64,000 nucleotides of DNA. Source: Verrucomicrobiales bacterium (GTDB lineage: Bacteria; Verrucomicrobiota; Verrucomicrobiia; Verrucomicrobiales; DEV007). The notes under the pieces were generated by a model. That model did not search any database. It was not told the DNA's origin and was given only the letters and a program-made list of their open reading frames with translations. Location of the stretch: assembly GCA_021648365.1 (NCBI GenBank), contig JAKISY010000001.1:62001-126000 (forward strand), read 5' to 3'. Both the position numbers and the translations under genes were made by a program. Below are positions 60,289 to 64,000 of the stretch, in pieces. Position 1 is the stretch's first letter, and each line of letters begins with the position of its first letter.

Positions 60289-61749
60289 GACTTTGATCTC
60301 ATTGACTGAGAGCCAGGTCCAATCAGGCATGACTTGATCGATGCGAAAGGCGGTGCCGAAGGGGGCGTCGAGCAGGCTTTGGATGTTGACCTTTCCTCCT
60401 TTGATGTGGACGCAGGGGATGTTCTCTTGATCGGTTTGATAAAGGTCGGCGTGATCTTGCAGGGTCTGTGCCTGCACTTCTTGAGGAAAGGCGCTGAGTC
60501 CGCGCATGTAGTGGTGGCCGTTGCGCTCTACGTGTTTGATGCCTAGGGCGTGCATGACAGTGAGGTCTTGCAGCAGGGCGACGGGGCCGATATTGACTAG
60601 GTCTTCGCCACTGAGAATGGGCAAGGCTGCGGTCGGATCGTGCTGGGCGCGATGTTTGAGTAGGCAGGCGTTGGCGATGCTTTTGAAAATGCCTTTGCAG
60701 TTTTTGTGGCTGGTGCCGGCATAACCGAGTTTGAGGGCTCGGGCGCAGGATTGCAGGCTGGAGTCGGATTCGTCGATGATGAGGGGAGGTGACTCTGACC
60801 AGGAGGTGAGGTCTGCTGCGACGTGGTCAGCTAGCGCTTGATCGCGATGCAGGGGCTGTTCGACAAAAAGCAAGTGTGCGGGTGAGAAAAAGTCGTCGAG
60901 CCTCGGGTCGGCGAGGCATTGATCCCAGTAGGCATGGAAGGCTTCGATGGTCTTGAACTGTTCGTTGCCGTCGAGGGTGAAGTGGTAGGTTGGGACTTGT
61001 TGGGCGAAAAGTTCTGCAAGAGCTGCCATGCGTTCGAGGTCGGTTTGCAGGTCTCCGCAGAGTTTGATTTTGAACCAGTTCACCCAATAGGTCTGGATGC
61101 AGTCTTCTAGCGCTTGTGGTAAGCCGTCGTCGGCGCGCGCAGCTTCGGAGATGTCAGAAGCGCGGATAGGGTCGCTGAGTCCGATGGTATGACGGGTGAT
61201 CAGGGTCGCTGCTTGGCTGTTGGGCGCTGGCAGATAGTCGGCAGGACTGCGGCTGTCGAGTTCGGGGTGCAGTTGGTCGAGGCGGATGCCGAAGCGGTTC
61301 TGTGCGAGTGCTTGGGCGAAGGTGGTGTCTTTGGCACGGCAGAAAGCATCGATCATGGCGCGCTCGATCAAGCTGACGCCAAATTGGGCGAGTAGGGGCG
61401 CTATGTCATTTTGATGTGCCCACTCTATTTGTTGGTGATAGAGTTCTTTCCAGAAATCAAACAAGCTGTCCTGCGTCGCGATGATTTCAGCTGTTCTTGC
61501 GGCGTGAGTGATGCTCTCTAGGATGCCAGATAGTTCCTCTTCTGGTGTGTCTTCGGCTACTTTGGTGAACCATTTGGGCGGCAGTCCATCTGCGCTGATG
61601 CCAATGGCTGGCTGCCCGTCGATTTCTAGTTCGGCCCGCAGGAAAAGGTGTGGCACCTCATTCATCGAAGCGATGCCATAGTGAAATGGGAACCTCGTCC
61701 GCGTGTGGATGATGTGGAAATCGATACGGAGGATGCGGAGGGTGTTCAC
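60262..61749 (-). CDS. Enolase-superfamily (mandelate racemase/muconate cycloisomerase-like) enzyme
   Basis: 495 residues from a GTG start. The superfamily metal and acid/base residues are visible in order: KIK in WVNWFKIKLCGD, Asp in FTLDGNEQF, Glu in LFVEQPLHRD, Asp/Glu in PLIIDESDSS and Lys in GTSHKNCKG. The chain is about 100 residues longer than usual members, with an insert before the KIK strand and an extended C-terminus. The substrate is unknown. Its 3' end overlaps the 3' end of the cupin gene on the other strand by 27 bp. Confidence 0.75.
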   Translation of the reverse strand: MNTLRILRIDFHIIHTRTRFPFHYGIASMNEVPHLFLRAELEIDGQPAIGISADGLPPKWFTKVAEDTPEEELSGILESITHAARTAEIIATQDSLFDFWKELYHQQIEWAHQNDIAPLLAQFGVSLIERAMIDAFCRAKDTTFAQALAQNRFGIRLDQLHPELDSRSPADYLPAPNSQAATLITRHTIGLSDPIRASDISEAARADDGLPQALEDCIQTYWVNWFKIKLCGDLQTDLERMAALAELFAQQVPTYHFTLDGNEQFKTIEAFHAYWDQCLADPRLDDFFSPAHLLFVEQPLHRDQALADHVAADLTSWSESPPLIIDESDSSLQSCARALKLGYAGTSHKNCKGIFKSIANACLLKHRAQHDPTAALPILSGEDLVNIGPVALLQDLTVMHALGIKHVERNGHHYMRGLSAFPQEVQAQTLQDHADLYQTDQENIPCVHIKGGKVNIQSLLDAPFGTAFRIDQVMPDWTWLSVNEIKVSHLLNGSV

Positions 61750-62018
61750 TTGATGGTGGGGGATTATTGGTGGTCCATGTCGTTTGCCAAAGCTTCGACA
61801 TGTTTGCGGTCGAGCGGGTTTGTTGCTGTTTCAACTCATAGCAGCAGCTTCTAATAATGCAATAGCTACGATAGTGTCTGCTATTTGCTTATAGAGGAAA
61901 GCAGTTCTCTCTACTTGGAGCTTGAATAATGCTCCAGTATGGGTTCCTTTCACGCAATTCTGTTGTTATCTAGACAATGGGAGTTTAGGAATCTAAACTG
62001 AATCAGCGAATTTTTAAA

Positions 62019-62831
62019 ATGATGTGGCCTGCTAGTGAAAAATTAATGGAAGATTATAAGACTTCCGAAAAAAGTGCCTCTTGGTTGGCAAAACTTTTTC
62101 CTAGCTTGGTCTATTATCCGCGCGCGTTTTTTGTGGTTTTGAATGCTGCTAGAATGGCGGAAAAAGGTCTTTATGATCGTGCTGCCTGGGCGAGTAGCAG
62201 TCGTGGGATCACTCGTGCCTTGGAGGGATCTGGGGTGCAGATGACGATCAAAAATGTGGCTGTGCTCAAGAAGCTCGATTCCCCTTGTGTGTTTGTTGGC
62301 AACCACATGAGTACTTTGGAAACTTTTGTTTTGCCTGCGATCATTCAGCCACATCTGGATGTGACGTTTGTGATCAAACAGAGTTTGATTGAATACCCTG
62401 TGTTCAAACATGTGATGCAGTCCTGTGATCCGGTGGTGGTGAATTATTCTAGCCCGAGAGAGGATCTGAAAACGATGCTCACAGGTGGCGTGGAGCGCTT
62501 GCAAAAGGGCGTATCGATGGTGGTTTTCCCGCAGGGAAAACGCACCACGGGTTTCGATCAGGAAAAGTTCAACTCGATTGCGGTTAAGATCGCCAAACGG
62601 GCGGGGGTGCCGGTGGTGCCAGTTGCTTTGCGCACCGATGCGTGGGGTTCGGACGGGTGGAAGGTGCGGGATTTTGGAAAAATTCGTCCTCAGTGTCCTG
62701 TGCATTTTGAATTTGGTGAACCGATGCAGATCGAGGGCAATGGGCGTGACAATCAAGCTGAGCTGGCAGAATTCATTGGTTCGAGGTATCGTAAGTGGAC
62801 AGAAGATTCACCGATTCCGCAGCAATGGTAG
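62019..62831 (+). CDS. Lysophospholipid acyltransferase (PlsC-like)
   Basis: 270 residues. The PlsC motif I reads NHMSTLE, so HX4E replaces the usual HX4D. Motif III reads FPQGKRT in place of FPEGTRS, and VPVVPVALRTDAWG follows. This matches a known bacterial subgroup with these substitutions and not typical PlsC. An N-terminal membrane-associated stretch is at about 25-45 (LFPSLVYYPRAFFVVLNAA). It probably acylates a lysophospholipid, but the exact acceptor is uncertain. Confidence 0.8.
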   Translation: MMWPASEKLMEDYKTSEKSASWLAKLFPSLVYYPRAFFVVLNAARMAEKGLYDRAAWASSSRGITRALEGSGVQMTIKNVAVLKKLDSPCVFVGNHMSTLETFVLPAIIQPHLDVTFVIKQSLIEYPVFKHVMQSCDPVVVNYSSPREDLKTMLTGGVERLQKGVSMVVFPQGKRTTGFDQEKFNSIAVKIAKRAGVPVVPVALRTDAWGSDGWKVRDFGKIRPQCPVHFEFGEPMQIEGNGRDNQAELAEFIGSRYRKWTEDSPIPQQW

Positions 62832-62835
62832 GGGT

Positions 62836-62867
62836 GAGAATTAGGAATTTGGAATTAAGAATTAGGT
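62836..62867. repeat. AATTAAGAATTAGG-type repeat before lipA, copy 2
   Basis: GAGAATTAGGAATTTGGAAT, then TAAGAATTAGGT, ends immediately at the lipA ATG. The same units occur at 17991-18016. The run occupies the place where a ribosome site would be, and TTAGGT is a poor one. Confidence 0.4.
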
Positions 62868-63761
62868 ATGGATACTTTGCTTAGAAAAAAAGAGCGTAAA
62901 CCTGAATGGTTGCGGGTGAACTTGCCGAGTGATCCTAAGTTTTGGTCCACCAAAGCGATGGTCTCGGATTTGAAATTGGTCACGGTGTGCGAAGAAGCGC
63001 AGTGCCCCAATCGTTGGGAGTGCTGGCAGCAGGGTACGGCGACTTTCATGATCGCGGGTGATCGCTGCACTCGTGCCTGTGGATTCTGTGCGGTCAAAAC
63101 GGCCAAACCTTTTGCGTTGGAGGCGGATGAGCCTGAGCGCGTGGCGGAGGCTTGCCATCGACTGGGTTTGAAGCATGTGGTGATCACCGCAGTGGCTAGA
63201 GATGATCTCGCCGATGGCGGGGCGCAGCATTTTGCCAATACGATTCGTGCGGTGAGGGCGAAAGATGACTCAGTGGTGATCGAGGTATTGGTGCCAGATT
63301 TTAATTTGAAAAATGACGCTATTTTAGCCGTCATGGAGGCTGCTCCCGAGGTGTTCAATCACAATTTGGAGACGGTGAAGCGTCTGACAAGTTTGGTGAG
63401 ATCGAGAGCGAAGTATGAGCGATCACTGGAGGTGCTCAAGCAGGCCAAACAGATGGCTGAATCTTTGGGTAATAAGACCACCAGCAAAAGTGGCTTGATG
63501 TTGGGATTGGGGGAAAGTGTCGATGAGGTATTGGTAGCGATGGACGATTTGCGAGCGCATGGAGTGGAGGTGCTGACGATGGGGCAGTATCTGCAACCTT
63601 CAAAAAACCATTTACCAGTGGTGGAATACATTCATCCTGATGTTTTCGCGCAGTTAAAAGAAGAGGCTTTGCAGCGAGGCTTCATCCATGTTTCTTCAGG
63701 GCCTTTGGTGCGTAGCTCTTATCACGCTGGTGATTTTAGTCCTGATCACCAAGGTTCTTGA
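62868..63761 (+). CDS. lipA: Lipoyl synthase (radical SAM)
   Basis: 297 residues. Both cluster motifs are present: the N-terminal auxiliary-cluster Cys set in CEEAQCPNRWEC, and the radical-SAM CTRACGFC. ITAVARDDLADGG, NHNLETV and TMGQYLQPSKNHLPV also match, as does the C-terminal GPLVRSSYHA serine region. It inserts sulfur into octanoyl-protein to make lipoate. The start follows a repeat tract. Confidence 0.96.
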   Translation: MDTLLRKKERKPEWLRVNLPSDPKFWSTKAMVSDLKLVTVCEEAQCPNRWECWQQGTATFMIAGDRCTRACGFCAVKTAKPFALEADEPERVAEACHRLGLKHVVITAVARDDLADGGAQHFANTIRAVRAKDDSVVIEVLVPDFNLKNDAILAVMEAAPEVFNHNLETVKRLTSLVRSRAKYERSLEVLKQAKQMAESLGNKTTSKSGLMLGLGESVDEVLVAMDDLRAHGVEVLTMGQYLQPSKNHLPVVEYIHPDVFAQLKEEALQRGFIHVSSGPLVRSSYHAGDFSPDHQGS

Positions 63762-63801
63762 AACTTGCGAGATAGGCGGATATGAGTGAGACTGGGCGGG
63801 T

Positions 63802-63997
63802 ATGAAAATCAGCCCTATTTTACTGCTCGCAATCACTTTTTTCCTACTGCCTGCTCTCGGTCAAGCGTTGCCAAAAAAAAGGGGCTGAGTCAGTCAAGTT
63901 GCAACAAGCTTGGCAGCACAAGTATCTGACTGCAGATCTTACTGACGATCATGTGATCGCCGCGTGTTCTTTTGATGCGGTGCAACCTAAAGGCTGA
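63802..63997 (+). pseudogene. Small secreted ORF disrupted at an A8 run (partial at window end)
   Basis: From ATG 63802 the frame encodes a convincing signal peptide (SPILLLAITFFLLPALGQA) and then hits a stop just after an A8 tract near 63870. Removing one A keeps the frame open to the TGA at 63995-63997 and reads as plausible protein (ESVKLQQAWQHKYLTADL). It may be a frameshift error, a phase-variable gene or a decayed one; the sequence ends 3 bp later. Confidence 0.4.
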
Positions 63998-64000
63998 AAT

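Noticed and set aside
1..64000. tRNA, rRNA or CRISPR array
   Set aside because: No T-arm-like GGTTCGAAT pattern with matching acceptor stem, no rRNA-like stretch and no regularly spaced direct repeats of CRISPR size were seen. A covariance-model scan would be needed to exclude a tRNA fully.

Overview
This window reads as part of a Gram-negative chromosome from the PVC superphylum, most likely Verrucomicrobiota. The evidence is two long secreted beta-propeller/HEAT/cytochrome-c fusion proteins of the PVC-type heme-binding family, an SGNH partner protein of the same style, a neutral-ceramidase-like secreted enzyme, VTDAGL-type leucine-rich repeats, and complete LPS-transport and murein genes. 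Coding density is high. Many genes start at GTG or TTG, and many lack an obvious Shine-Dalgarno sequence. I found no tRNA, rRNA, CRISPR array or prophage.

Layout. Positions 1-2118 hold a sugar/acid catabolism locus: an SDR oxidoreductase (cut by the window edge) divergent from an IclR regulator plus an RraA-like protein. Positions 2187-7071 hold two large secreted glycosidase-like proteins, one of clear GH84 type, and a small orphan ORF. A leucine-rich-repeat lipoprotein follows at 7115-7855. Positions 7917-17373 carry the most unusual locus: five genes in two convergent blocks encode a GAF-HlyD fusion, a PqqD-like/M50 protease/HlyD fusion, a second HlyD-type adaptor, a short SecA-like ATPase and a TolC-like outer-membrane channel. 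I read it as a candidate envelope-spanning export or maturation system.

Positions 17624-22602 combine a decayed ceramidase-like gene, a PVC-type cytochrome protein, a second ceramidase fragment and an intact ceramidase-like gene. Positions 28246-22751 (minus strand) form an accessory Hsp70 operon: a TPR protein, a divergent J-domain protein, a GrpE-like protein, a short Hsp70 and a zinc-ribbon protein. Positions 28331-30360 contain a DUF454 protein and a membrane protein fused to a frameshifted remnant of a GlpQ-type phosphodiesterase.

Positions 30590-39184 are a housekeeping run: kdsA, lptC-like, lptA-like, lptB, hpf, hprK, ptsH, ptsI and a yellow/MRJP-like protein. It links LPS precursor synthesis and transport to a regulatory phosphotransfer chain. 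No sugar EII and no rpoN are present. Positions 39383-45987 hold a second PVC cytochrome protein with its SGNH partner, an MBL-fold hydrolase and a lactonase-like propeller. Heme synthesis follows in two parts: hemE-hemN-hemG at 46258-50281 and hemH at 58913-59938. Between them lie a RAYT-type transposase, the rpmE-prfA-prmC-murA cluster, a membrane protein, an NlpC/P60 peptidase and htpG. The window closes with a cupin protein, an enolase-superfamily enzyme, an acyltransferase, lipA and a truncated or frameshifted small secreted ORF.

Where a start codon differs from the longest open frame, the choice was made from a signal peptide, a stop/start overlap with the neighbour, or family alignment from memory. 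No database search was possible.
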